A stretch of DNA of 64,000 nt from CAVYXF01 sp963772335 (lineage in GTDB: Bacteria > Pseudomonadota > Alphaproteobacteria > Rhizobiales > Rhodomicrobiaceae), in NCBI GenBank assembly GCA_963772335.1, contig CAVYXF010000001.1, positions 372,001 through 436,000 on the forward strand, written 5' to 3'. Under the pieces are notes generated by a model. It was not told where the DNA came from. It saw only the letters and a list, made by a program, of their open reading frames with translations, and did not search any database. Both the position numbers and the translations under genes were made by a program. Shown piece after piece: positions 1-8,029 of this stretch. Numbering within the stretch: position 1 is the stretch's first letter; the number at the start of each line of letters is the position of its first letter.

Positions 1-190
1 GGTTAACCTGCGCAACGGCAAGGAACGCCTCGGGGTCGGCCTGCCAGATGAATGCCTCGGCCGCCCCGAAGTCCGGCCGCGCGGGCGCGGGCGGCGCAAT
101 CCGCTCGAGCGCTCTGGCGATCCGCTCCAGCGACGCGGACAGGACGTGATCGGCGAAGGGGGTGGGCGACTGCGGCGGATAAAGGTTCAT
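1..190 (-). CDS. DUF815-type AAA+ ATPase, N-terminal fragment (gene cut by window edge)
   Basis: Only the first 63 codons lie in the window; the gene continues off the left edge. The fragment has a helix rich in Arg, Glu and Leu, then an F-I-W-Q-A-D-P segment and the beginning of the A-Q-V-N stretch. This resembles the N-terminus of the DUF815 ATP-binding proteins that sit divergently next to yajC in many Rhizobiales. The P-loop would lie outside the window and cannot be checked. The start is the ATG at 190. The divergent position relative to yajC supports the call, but the identification rests on short similarity and gene order. Confidence 0.6.
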   Translation of the reverse strand, partial: MNLYPPQSPTPFADHVLSASLERIARALERIAPPAPARPDFGAAEAFIWQADPEAFLAVAQVN

Positions 191-368
191 CACTTACGTC
201 CGAGGCTTTGCGTGCTTATCTCTACCGGACAGGATCAAGCCTTGCGCTCTTCGTCAAGTCCCCCGGGCGGGCCCCCCTCGTCGCCGTTTTGGCGATGGCG
301 GCGATTTCAGCACTGGCGGCCAGCCTCCCGGCACGCTATGAGAGGCCGAGCTTGGGCCGTTATTGCCG

Positions 369-396
369 TTGCATCGTCGCGCATCGGCATTATATT
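369..396 (+). promoter_or_regulatory. candidate sigma-70-like promoter of yajC-secDF
   Basis: TTGCAT at 369-374 and TATATT at 391-396 are separated by 16 bases. The -10 box matches 5 of 6 consensus bases and the -35 box is weak. It lies about 70 bases upstream of the yajC start, in the right orientation. No experimental support is available from sequence alone. Confidence 0.35.
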
Positions 397-464
397 CGCG
401 CAAAATTCGCCGGAAGCCGCCGCTCTCCTTTGCGCAGGAGCGCCGTTTCCCCTGGGAGGACGCT

Positions 465-911
465 ATGCTGTTGATCACCCCCGCCTTTGCACAGGCCGCC
501 GCTCCCGGTGGCGGAGGAGGCTTTCTGATCCAGCTTTTGCCCTTCATCATGATCCTCGGGATCATGTACTTCCTGATCATCCGTCCGCAGCAGAAGCGGC
601 TCTCCGATCATCGGGCCATGATCGCGTCGGTCAAGCGCGGCGACACGATCGTGACCGGCGGCGGCATTGTCGGCAAGGTGACCCGGGTCATCAATGACGG
701 CGAGCTGCAGGTGGAGATTGCTGAGGGTGTTCGCGTGCGGCTGGTGCGCTCAACCGTATCGGAGGTGCGCACGCGCGGCGATGTGCGCGACGTCGAGGCG
801 AAGAAAGCCCTTGCCCGCGCCGACAATGACGACGACGAGGACGGCACCGATGAGCCGACCGACGGCGCCAAGCCCACAAGCCGCGAGCGCGCGGCAAATA
901 CCGACCTTTAG
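465..911 (+). CDS. yajC: YajC, preprotein translocase subunit
   Basis: This 148-residue protein is the small single-span partner of SecD-SecF in the accessory Sec complex, which aids proton-driven protein export. A Gly/Ala-rich N-terminus is followed by one hydrophobic segment at about residues 18-37 ending in the typical I-I-R-P-Q-Q-K-R boundary, then a soluble domain with the G-D-T-I-V-T-G-G-G-I-V-G-K-V pattern of YajC. The C-terminal tail is acidic and probably disordered. I chose the ATG at 465 because GGAGGA lies five bases upstream; a longer in-frame opening to 363 has no such site. secD follows 38 bases later, so the genes are probably co-transcribed. Confidence 0.95.
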   Translation: MLLITPAFAQAAAPGGGGGFLIQLLPFIMILGIMYFLIIRPQQKRLSDHRAMIASVKRGDTIVTGGGIVGKVTRVINDGELQVEIAEGVRVRLVRSTVSEVRTRGDVRDVEAKKALARADNDDDEDGTDEPTDGAKPTSRERAANTDL

Positions 912-949
912 CTGCAAAGCAAAGGTCGTTCCTCCCGAAAGCTGCTGAC

Positions 950-2551
950 ATGCTCTATTTCAACCGCTGGAAGATCATCATTATCCTCGGCATCTCGCTT
1001 GCCAGCCTGATCTTCACAGCGCCGAACTTCATATCGCCAAACACCCTCGAATTTCTACCGCGCTGGCTGCAGATGCGGATGCCCTTGGGGCTAGATCTCC
1101 AGGGCGGGTCCCACCTCCTGTTGCAGATGAATGTCGATGAGCTGCGCAAGGAATGGCTGGAGACGCTGAATAGCGATGTCCGCCAGAACCTGCGCCAAGA
1201 GCATATCGGTTATACCGGGCTGACCAACACGCGGGACGAGGTCCGCGTCACGATCCGACAGCCCGACCAGGTCGACCAGGCCTTCACCAAGCTCAAGGCC
1301 ATGGCCCGTCCGGCGGGCGGCGCCATTTTCGGCCGGACCACCTCGGATTTGGATGTGCAGCGCGGCGAAGGCGGCGTCATCACGCTGAAGCCGACCGAGG
1401 CCGCAATCAATGAGCGCATCACCTCCGCGATCGGATCGGCGATCGAGACGGTGCGTCGGCGTATCGACATCACCGGCACCACCGAGCCCATCATCCAGCG
1501 CCAGGGGCGGGACCGCATTCTCGTCCAGGTGCCCGGCTTCAACGATCCAGCCAGGCTCAAGGAGCTGATCGGCAAAACCGCCAAGCTCACCTTCCAGCTG
1601 GTCGACCAGACCATGCCAGTTGAGGAAGCCATAAAGGGTACTCCGCCGCCAGGTTCGGCGATCTATCCCTCCCAGGAGGAAGGGCAGCGCAACTATCTGC
1701 TGCAAAAGCGCGTGATCGTCAGCGGCGAGGACCTGATCGACGCTCAGCCGGCGTTCGATCATCGTAACAATGAGCCGATCGTCAACTTCCGCTTCAACTC
1801 ATCCGGCGCGCAGCGCTTCGGCAAAACGACGCAGGAGAATGTCGGCCGGCCCTTCGCCATCGTGCTCGACGGACAGGTGATCTCGGCGCCGGTCATTCGC
1901 GATGCCATCCTCGGCGGCAGTGGACAGATTTCCGGCAATTTCAGCGTCGAGCAAGCCAATACCTTGTCGATCCTGCTCCGCTCTGGTGCTCTGCCAGCTT
2001 CGCTCGATGTCATCGAGGAGCGCTCCGTGGGTCCGAGCCTTGGCGCGGACTCGATCGCATCCGGCGAGATCGCCAGCGTCATCGCGTTCTTTGCCGTCTC
2101 CACTTTCATGATCTTAGGCTATGGACTGTTCGGCGCGTTCTCCATCGTCGCCCTCATCGTCAACGTCGCCCTGATCATGGCGGTGCTCTCGCTCATGCAG
2201 GCAACGCTAACCTTGCCCGGCATTGCCGGCATCGCGCTGACCATGGGCGTGGCGGTCGACGCCAACGTGCTGATTTACGAGCGCATGCGCGAGGAGGCGC
2301 GATCCGGCAAGGCACCGGTTCTGGCGATCGAAGCCGGCTTCAGTCGGGCCTACGCCACCATTATCAACTCGCATCTGACCGGCCTCCTCGGCGGCATCAT
2401 CCTGTATTGGCTGGGGGTGGGTCCGATCCGTGGCTTTGCCGTGACGCTGTGCATCGGCATTATCGCTTCGCTCTTCACCGCCATTACCCTCACCCGCTTG
2501 TTGGTGGCGACATGGTTCCATCGGTTTCGGCCGGCAGAAGTTCCGCTTTAA
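950..2551 (+). CDS. secD: SecD, protein translocase subunit
   Basis: SecD of 533 residues, a usual length for alphaproteobacteria. With SecF it uses the proton gradient to pull secreted proteins through SecYEG from the periplasmic side. A first membrane span near residues 8-26 is followed by the L-G-L-D-L-Q-G-G motif, a large periplasmic P1 region, and five further spans in the C-terminal 180 residues. The conserved G-V-A-V-D-A-N-V-L-I-Y-E-R-M-R-E stretch in the membrane part is diagnostic. It lies between yajC and secF, with 12 bases to the latter. Nothing is truncated. Confidence 0.97.
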   Translation: MLYFNRWKIIIILGISLASLIFTAPNFISPNTLEFLPRWLQMRMPLGLDLQGGSHLLLQMNVDELRKEWLETLNSDVRQNLRQEHIGYTGLTNTRDEVRVTIRQPDQVDQAFTKLKAMARPAGGAIFGRTTSDLDVQRGEGGVITLKPTEAAINERITSAIGSAIETVRRRIDITGTTEPIIQRQGRDRILVQVPGFNDPARLKELIGKTAKLTFQLVDQTMPVEEAIKGTPPPGSAIYPSQEEGQRNYLLQKRVIVSGEDLIDAQPAFDHRNNEPIVNFRFNSSGAQRFGKTTQENVGRPFAIVLDGQVISAPVIRDAILGGSGQISGNFSVEQANTLSILLRSGALPASLDVIEERSVGPSLGADSIASGEIASVIAFFAVSTFMILGYGLFGAFSIVALIVNVALIMAVLSLMQATLTLPGIAGIALTMGVAVDANVLIYERMREEARSGKAPVLAIEAGFSRAYATIINSHLTGLLGGIILYWLGVGPIRGFAVTLCIGIIASLFTAITLTRLLVATWFHRFRPAEVPL

Positions 2552-2563
2552 GGTCTTCCCTCC

Positions 2564-3535
2564 ATGGCATTTACCTTTCCCAAGCCGATCGAGCTGGTTC
2601 CGCAGGGCACAAAGATTCCCTTCGTCTCCTTCTTCAAATTCTTCTTCGGCCTCTCGATCGTACTCAACCTGCTAACCGTCATTCTCTTGGCCACGGTCGG
2701 TCTCAATCTGGGCATAGATTTTCGTGGCGGCACGCTGATGGAAATCCGCACACAGGGGCCGGCGGATGTTGGCGGGCTGCGCTCGACGCTGAGTGGCCTC
2801 AATCTCGGCGAGGTGCAAATCCAGGAATTCGGCACACCTGATACCGTGCTGATTCGTGTCGCCGAACAGCCCGGCGGCGAAAAGGCGCAGCAAGCGGCCG
2901 TTGCCAAAGTCCAGAGCGCGCTGGGAACGAATGTCGACATCCGCCGCACCGAAGTAGTCGGCGGCACCGTCTCTGGCGAGCTGCTCGAGAGGGCAATCTG
3001 GGCGGTTGTCCTTACCTGCCTCGGCATCTTCATCTACGTCTGGTTCCGGTTCGAATGGCAGTTCGCGCTCGGCGCCGTCGTCGCTCTGGTGCACGACGTG
3101 TTTCTGACCGTTGGCGTGTTCTCCGCCTTGCAGATCGATTTCGACCTGACCATTGTGGCGGCACTGCTTACCATCCTGGGCTATTCGATCAACGATACCG
3201 TCGTGATCTATGACCGGATCCGGGAGAATTTGCGCAAATACAAGAAGATGCCGCTGCAACAGCTGCTCGACCTCTCGGTGAATGAGACGCTCTCGCGCAC
3301 CATCATGACGGTCGGCACGACCTTCCTTGCTCTGCTTGCGCTCTATCTGTTCGGCGGAGAGGTGATTCGCGGCTTCACTTTCGCTATGCTGTTTGGCGTG
3401 CTCGTCGGCACCTATTCCTCGGTGTTCATTGCCGCACCCTTCCTCATCCTGATCGGCGTCAAGCGCGACTGGAGTAATGTGAAAGCTGCTGCCGCTCCAA
3501 AGACCGGCCGTAGCAGCCGGGTAAGCCAGAGCTGA
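2564..3535 (+). CDS. secF: SecF, protein translocase subunit
   Basis: SecF of 323 residues, the shorter partner of SecD in the same inner-membrane export motor. It has a first span near residue 30-50 followed by L-G-I-D-F-R-G-G-T-L, a short periplasmic domain, and five C-terminal spans containing the Y-S-I-N-D-T-V-V-I-Y-D-R-I-R-E-N signature. The separate secD and secF genes are the ordinary arrangement. The next gene begins 3 bases after the stop, so translation is probably coupled and the two downstream genes belong to the same transcript. Confidence 0.97.
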   Translation: MAFTFPKPIELVPQGTKIPFVSFFKFFFGLSIVLNLLTVILLATVGLNLGIDFRGGTLMEIRTQGPADVGGLRSTLSGLNLGEVQIQEFGTPDTVLIRVAEQPGGEKAQQAAVAKVQSALGTNVDIRRTEVVGGTVSGELLERAIWAVVLTCLGIFIYVWFRFEWQFALGAVVALVHDVFLTVGVFSALQIDFDLTIVAALLTILGYSINDTVVIYDRIRENLRKYKKMPLQQLLDLSVNETLSRTIMTVGTTFLALLALYLFGGEVIRGFTFAMLFGVLVGTYSSVFIAAPFLILIGVKRDWSNVKAAAAPKTGRSSRVSQS

Positions 3536-3538
3536 CCC

Positions 3539-3925
3539 ATGGCGGGCGAGAGGCCGCCGCCGCTTCTTGCTGGTCGGGCCCCGATCAGCGGCTATGGCAG
3601 GGGGTTGTTCCGCACTGGCGGGATCGAGCATCGCGGCTCGCTCTTGATCCTCCCCGATGCCACTTTCCCGTGGCATGTCAGCACGGCTGACGCGCTCAGC
3701 ATGGACGATTTGGCGCCGATCCTGGAGCTGGGCGCGCCGCTCGGCTTCCTTCTGCTCGGGACCGGTGCGACGCAGGTCTTCCCCGATCCATCGATCCGCG
3801 CGGCCTTTGCTGCCGCCGGTCTCGGGCTGGAGGCGATGGACACGGGCGCTGCCTGCCGTACCTATAATGTCCTCCTCGGCGAGGAGCGGGTGTTCGCCGC
3901 CGCGCTCATCGCGATTTCCTCCTGA
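3539..3925 (+). CDS. Mth938-like domain protein (NDUFAF3 homologue)
   Basis: A 128-residue soluble protein of the Mth938/DUF498 family. Features seen are the R-A-P-I-S-G-Y-G-R-G-L-F-R core, the W-H-V-S segment, and L-G-F-L-L-L-G-T-G-A followed by a central A-G-L-G-L-E-A-M-D-T-G-A-A-C-R-T-Y-N region. The mitochondrial relative NDUFAF3 helps assemble respiratory complex I; the bacterial role is not established. It starts 3 bases after secF, an arrangement known in alphaproteobacteria that has been used to link this family to membrane-protein insertion. I infer a role in assembly of a membrane complex; an enzymatic role is not visible. Confidence 0.85.
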   Translation: MAGERPPPLLAGRAPISGYGRGLFRTGGIEHRGSLLILPDATFPWHVSTADALSMDDLAPILELGAPLGFLLLGTGATQVFPDPSIRAAFAAAGLGLEAMDTGAACRTYNVLLGEERVFAAALIAISS

Positions 3926-3940
3926 CGCGTCGCTTAGCTC

Positions 3941-4816
3941 ATGGGCGAGACAGCGGCCAGCATTCCTAAGTCGCTGACGCCGGCGGACCGGGACTACATT
4001 CGCAACCTCGTCAGATCGGCGGACCAGGACCGCTATTGGTCGGGTCTTTTGATGCCCTCACCTGCCCGCGATCATCTTTTTGCACTCTACGCTTTCAACA
4101 TCGAGCTCGCCCGCATCGGCGAGCAGGTCCGCGAGGCTCAGCTCGGCGAAATCCGGCTTGAATGGTGGCGCGAGGCGCTCACGGCCTCTCCTGAGAGCCG
4201 CACCGGCAACCCGGTCGCAGATGCTCTCGTCGATGCCATCGCGGCCTGTGATCTGCCGCTCGCCCCGCTCACCGGCCTGATCGATGCTCGCAGCCTCGAT
4301 ATTCACCGCGAGCCGGTGACGAGCATAGAGGCGCTCGAGGCCTATATCTCGGCAACCGCCGGAGCGCTGTTTCGTCTGGGGTCATGGATCGCTGGGAGAC
4401 AAAACGAGACTGTCATCCCCGCCAGCCATGAGGCTGCAATGGCCTATGGCCTGACCGGGTTGATGCGCGCCCTGCCGTATCATGCGGCGCGCGGCCAGCT
4501 CTATTTGCCCGCCGACTTTCTCGGCGCTTTTGGTGTCGATGGCGCTTCTGTTCTCGCGGGCGAGGAAAGCGAGGGGCTGCGGACTGCTCTTGGCGTTCTG
4601 CGCGAGCGTGCCCGCGCGCATCTTCAAGCCTTTCGCTTAATGGCCAAAGCGCTTCCCAAATCCGTGCTGCCTGTGTTCCTGCCGCTAGCGATTGTTCCGG
4701 CCTATCTGCGCCAGCTTGGCGATCCAGGCCATCACCCGCTCGCCGAGATTGCTGAGCTGAACCCTCTCGGCCGCTTTGCGCGCATTTGGGGCGCCAATCT
4801 GCGCGGCAAAATTTAG
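3941..4816 (+). CDS. squalene/phytoene synthase-fold protein (NDUFAF6-like), probably non-catalytic
   Basis: A 291-residue protein with the all-helical phytoene/squalene synthase fold: D-R-Y-W-S-G-L-L near residue 30, then A-L-Y-A-F-N-I-E-L-A, then G-E-I-R-L-E-W-W-R-E. In true phytoene synthases the first helix carries an Asp-rich D-x-x-x-D motif after Y-A-F; here that stretch reads N-I-E-L-A-R-I-G-E-Q, without the aspartates. This is the pattern of the NDUFAF6 group, linked to complex I assembly in mitochondria. Its place 15 bases after the NDUFAF3-like gene supports that reading over carotenoid or hopanoid synthesis. No other terpenoid genes are in the window. Confidence 0.8.
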   Translation: MGETAASIPKSLTPADRDYIRNLVRSADQDRYWSGLLMPSPARDHLFALYAFNIELARIGEQVREAQLGEIRLEWWREALTASPESRTGNPVADALVDAIAACDLPLAPLTGLIDARSLDIHREPVTSIEALEAYISATAGALFRLGSWIAGRQNETVIPASHEAAMAYGLTGLMRALPYHAARGQLYLPADFLGAFGVDGASVLAGEESEGLRTALGVLRERARAHLQAFRLMAKALPKSVLPVFLPLAIVPAYLRQLGDPGHHPLAEIAELNPLGRFARIWGANLRGKI

Positions 4817-4870
4817 GGCGCAAAGCTCAGATCGTAGACTGGAGCGAGATGGTTTTAGCTCCCAATTTAA

Positions 4871-5152
4871 TTAGCTCGGCCGATCGGAATGGCCGAGATC
4901 ACGGTCGGGGGCGACCCGGTCGCGGACGAGCTGCTTCAGCTCCTTCATCTCCGGAAAGCGCCCTTGCGTTTTGCGCGACCACACCGTCTCGCCATCGACC
5001 CGCACCTCGAAGATACCGCCCGTCCCGGGCCGCAGCTTTACGCCGCCAAGCTCGGTCTCGAAGGTGACGAGCAGCTCCTGTGCCATCCAGGCGGCCCGCA
5101 GCATCCAGCGGCATTGGCGGCAATATTCGATCTCAACCTCTGGAAAACTCAT
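4871..5152 (-). CDS. SelT/SelW/SelH-like (Rdx family) protein
   Basis: A 93-residue thioredoxin-fold protein of the selenoprotein T/W/H-like family. The N-terminus reads V-E-I-E-Y-C-R-Q-C-R-W, giving the C-x-x-C redox motif with cysteine in place of selenocysteine, followed by F-E-T-E-L-G-G-V-K-L-R-P-G-T-G-G-I-F-E-V and W-S-R-K-T-Q-G-R-F-P-E. These are usual landmarks of the family, whose exact substrates are unknown. The ATG at 5152 is preceded by AGAGGAG, which decides it over an upstream start at 5281. It is convergent with the 3941-4816 gene and not part of its operon. Confidence 0.88.
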   Translation of the reverse strand: MSFPEVEIEYCRQCRWMLRAAWMAQELLVTFETELGGVKLRPGTGGIFEVRVDGETVWSRKTQGRFPEMKELKQLVRDRVAPDRDLGHSDRPS

Positions 5153-5493
5153 CGGCTCCTCTCTTCGTGTCCGGCGCCTGGTTTCCCTTGGCATCGCGAC
5201 CGCTCGACGGTGGTAACCGTTCCGCAGGCCACGGTTTTCCCACAGGCGCGCCTTTCTTACACACTGTGTTCGGGGAAGCATTGAAGCTGCACGGCGCGCA
5301 GGCTAGAAGTCCTCGCTCAATTACGACAGCAGTGACGATGCGCTCCTCGATGTCGTCCCATTCATCACTTTTCGCACTCCATATAGGTTGGCAGTGTCTC
5401 GATTATAATTTTTCATAGCGCAATCCGGCTGTCCGCTTTGGCACCGCGGGATTGGCGCGGCGTTTACATCTCGATCATTGAGCAGAGGACAGC
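5153..5493. other. 341-base divergent intergenic region between the Rdx-type gene and otsB
   Basis: No convincing coding sequence is present in either direction. A TATAAT hexamer occurs at 5404-5409 on the plus strand, 85 bases before otsB, but no good -35 box lies 16-18 bases upstream (a TTGGCA at 5388 is only 10 bases away). Promoters for both flanking genes are expected here, but I cannot place them with confidence. Confidence 0.5.
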
Positions 5494-6258
5494 GTGTTGC
5501 CTATGGCCCTTCCTGAAATTCACAATGCGAAGCGCTACGCGCTGTTCTTCGATTTCGACGGCACGCTGGCCGATATAGCAGCGCGCCCTGATGAGGTGCA
5601 TGTATCCCAAGATACCCGCACCACCTTGGAGGCACTCCACGCCAGGCTGAAAGGCGCCGTCGCCATCATCAGCGGCCGCGATATCGCCAGCGTCGATCAG
5701 TTCCTCGAGCCGGTGCAACTTGCCGTCTCCGGCGTGCATGGCCTCACCCGCCGCGATGCTAAGGGCGAGGTGCACGATTCCGAGATCGATGCGCGCGGCA
5801 TCCACGATGTGGAGCAGGAGCTCTGCGCTTTCGTGGCCGGCAATCCCGGCCTGCTCCTCGAGAAGAAGCACGGCGCAGTCGCGCTCCACTACCGCCAGCG
5901 CCCCGAGCTGGAGGCGGCCAGTCACGCCGCAATGCGAGGCGCCGTCAACGGCAGGGAGACGATTCGGCTTCGTCCTGGCAAAATGGTCATCGAGGCGGTT
6001 GCCCACGCCGGCAACAAAGGCGCGGCCATCGAGAGCTTCCTGACCGAGGCGCCTTTCCTCGGCCGCGTGCCGGTTTTTGCCGGTGACGATGTGACCGATG
6101 AGGACGGCTTCGCGCTGGTCAACAGCCGGCAGGGTATCTCGATCAAGGTCGGCGGTGGAGACACGCAGGCCCGCTATCGCGCACAAGACACCCAGGAATT
6201 GTTATCCTGGCTTACAAACGTATTAGAAAAATTAGAGGCTGAACATGAGCAACCTTGA
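5494..6258 (+). CDS. otsB: OtsB, trehalose-6-phosphate phosphatase
   Basis: A 254-residue HAD-superfamily phosphatase that removes phosphate from trehalose 6-phosphate in the cytoplasm. Motif I is F-F-D-F-D-G-T-L-A-D near residue 15, motif II is I-I-S-G-R-D, and motif IV is A-G-D-D-V-T-D-E-D-G-F near the C-terminus. I prefer the GTG start at 5494, five bases after AGAGGA; the in-frame ATG at 5503 is the alternative. It is the first gene of a tight operon: its end overlaps the GH15 gene by 14 bases. Placing otsB before otsA, with a GH15 gene between, is a less familiar order than plain otsAB. Confidence 0.95.
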   Translation: MLPMALPEIHNAKRYALFFDFDGTLADIAARPDEVHVSQDTRTTLEALHARLKGAVAIISGRDIASVDQFLEPVQLAVSGVHGLTRRDAKGEVHDSEIDARGIHDVEQELCAFVAGNPGLLLEKKHGAVALHYRQRPELEAASHAAMRGAVNGRETIRLRPGKMVIEAVAHAGNKGAAIESFLTEAPFLGRVPVFAGDDVTDEDGFALVNSRQGISIKVGGGDTQARYRAQDTQELLSWLTNVLEKLEAEHEQP

Positions 6259-8029
6259 TCTCGGCATTATCGGTAATTGCGCCATCGCGGCCCTGGTCGA
6301 CAAAGAGGCGCGGATCAACTGGTGCTGTCTGCCGCGCTTCGACGGCGATGCTGTTTTCCATTCGCTGCTCGGCGCGCCGAGCGATGCGCCGAATGAGGGC
6401 GTATTTGCCATCGAGCTCGACGATTTCGTCTCCAGCGAACAGAGTTACGTTCCCAATACCGCGATTTTGAGCACGACTCTGCATGGCCGGTCGGGGTCGG
6501 TGCGCGTCATCGACTTCGTGCCGCGGTTTTACTGGCGCGACCGCGCCTTCCGCCCGCAAATGCTGATCCGCCGTCTGATCCCGGTGAGCGGAAGCCCACG
6601 CATCCGAATCCGGGTGAAGCCGCGGTTTGACTATGGTAGACTAGAACCTACTGTGACTTCAGGCTCGAATCACGTCCGTTATGTCGGTCCGAAATTTACA
6701 ATCCGCCTGACGACGGATGCACCAATCGATTATATTGCCGACGAGACCGCTTTCAACTTAAGCGATACCATCAATCTCGTTCTCGGACCTGACGAAACGC
6801 TCACCGATGGACCGTCGGAAACTGCGCGAAATTACGAAGAGCGCACTGAGCTCTATTGGCACACTTGGGTTCATCGCCTCGCTCTGCCGGCGGAATGGCA
6901 GGAAGCGGTCATCCGCGCCTCGATCACGCTGAAGCTGTGCAATTACGAGCCGACCGGCGCCATCGTCGCCGCGCTCACCACCAGCATTCCCGAAGCGCCA
7001 GGCACGGAACGAAATTGGGATTACCGCTATTGTTGGATACGGGACGCCCTGTTCGTCGTGCGTGCGCTCAACAGCCTGGCGGCGGTCAAGACGATGGAGA
7101 ATTACTTCCGCTGGATCATGAACATCGTGGCGGCCGCTCGCGAAAGCCACATCCAGCCAGTCTATGGGGTCGGCCTCGAGGAGAGGCTGATCGAGCGCAT
7201 TATTCCCAATCTCGGCGGCTATCAGGACACACCGCCAGTGCGGATCGGCAATCAGGCTTATGAGCATTTCCAGCACGATACCTATGGCAATCTGGTATTG
7301 GGGGCCTCGCAGGCCTTCTTCGACCAGCGCCTTATGATGCGCGCTGGCGCGGAAGACTTCCGCAAGCTCGAATTCGCCGGCGAGCAGTCCTTTCAGCTCT
7401 ACGACAAGCCCGATGCCGGTATGTGGGAGCTGCGCTCCCGCGCCCGCGTGCACACTTCCTCCAGCGTGATGTGCTGGGCCGCTTGCGACCGGCTCGCCAA
7501 AATCGGCGCGCATCTTGGCCTGAACGATCGTGCTGCGCTTTGGCGCGTCCGTGCGGACCACATCAAGAAGGTCATCCTGGAACAATCTTGGTCGGAACAC
7601 CGCAAGGCGTTCGTGGAGAGCTTCGGCGGCGAGCATCTGGACGCCAGCGTGCTCCTGATGAGCGAAGTCGGCCTCATCGACCCGCAGGACCCACGCTTCA
7701 TCTCCACGCTCACCCAGATCGAGAAATATCTCGGCCGCGGCCCTTACATGATGCGCTACGAGGCCGCGGACGATTTCGGTCTGCCCAAGACTGCATTCAA
7801 TGTGTGTGCATTCTGGCGCGTTGACGCGCTCGCGCGGGTCGGCAGGCGCGAGCAGGCGCGCGAAATTTTCGAGGCTCTTCTTGGCAGCTGCAACCATCTT
7901 GGCCTGATGTCGGAGGACACCGATCCCGAGACTGGCCAAGCCTGGGGCAACTTCCCCCAGACCTATTCGATGGTGGGCATCATCAATGGGGCGGTGCGAC
8001 TCTCACGGCCCTGGGAAGGAGTGGTATGA
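6245..8029 (+). CDS. glycoside hydrolase family 15 protein (trehalase or glucoamylase type)
   Basis: A 594-residue GH15 enzyme. It has an N-terminal beta-sandwich region opening with G-I-I-G-N-C-A-I-A-A-L, then an alpha/alpha barrel from about residue 220. Visible family landmarks are W-D-Y-R-Y-C-W-I-R-D-A, G-M-W-E-L-R-S-R with the following V-M-C-W-A-A-C-D-R-L, and W-G-N-F-P-Q-T-Y-S-M near the C-terminus; the Glu of the W-E-L-R segment is the likely general acid. No signal peptide is visible, so it acts in the cytoplasm. Members release glucose from trehalose or alpha-glucans. Sitting between otsB and otsA it is more likely a trehalase or trehalose-linked enzyme, which is inference. It overlaps otsA by 4 bases. 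Confidence 0.9.
   Translation: MSNLDLGIIGNCAIAALVDKEARINWCCLPRFDGDAVFHSLLGAPSDAPNEGVFAIELDDFVSSEQSYVPNTAILSTTLHGRSGSVRVIDFVPRFYWRDRAFRPQMLIRRLIPVSGSPRIRIRVKPRFDYGRLEPTVTSGSNHVRYVGPKFTIRLTTDAPIDYIADETAFNLSDTINLVLGPDETLTDGPSETARNYEERTELYWHTWVHRLALPAEWQEAVIRASITLKLCNYEPTGAIVAALTTSIPEAPGTERNWDYRYCWIRDALFVVRALNSLAAVKTMENYFRWIMNIVAAARESHIQPVYGVGLEERLIERIIPNLGGYQDTPPVRIGNQAYEHFQHDTYGNLVLGASQAFFDQRLMMRAGAEDFRKLEFAGEQSFQLYDKPDAGMWELRSRARVHTSSSVMCWAACDRLAKIGAHLGLNDRAALWRVRADHIKKVILEQSWSEHRKAFVESFGGEHLDASVLLMSEVGLIDPQDPRFISTLTQIEKYLGRGPYMMRYEAADDFGLPKTAFNVCAFWRVDALARVGRREQAREIFEALLGSCNHLGLMSEDTDPETGQAWGNFPQTYSMVGIINGAVRLSRPWEGVV

Noticed and set aside
5388..5409. TTGGCA plus TATAAT as an otsB promoter
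   Set aside because: The spacing is only 10 bases, too short for a sigma-70 promoter; only the TATAAT itself is noted.
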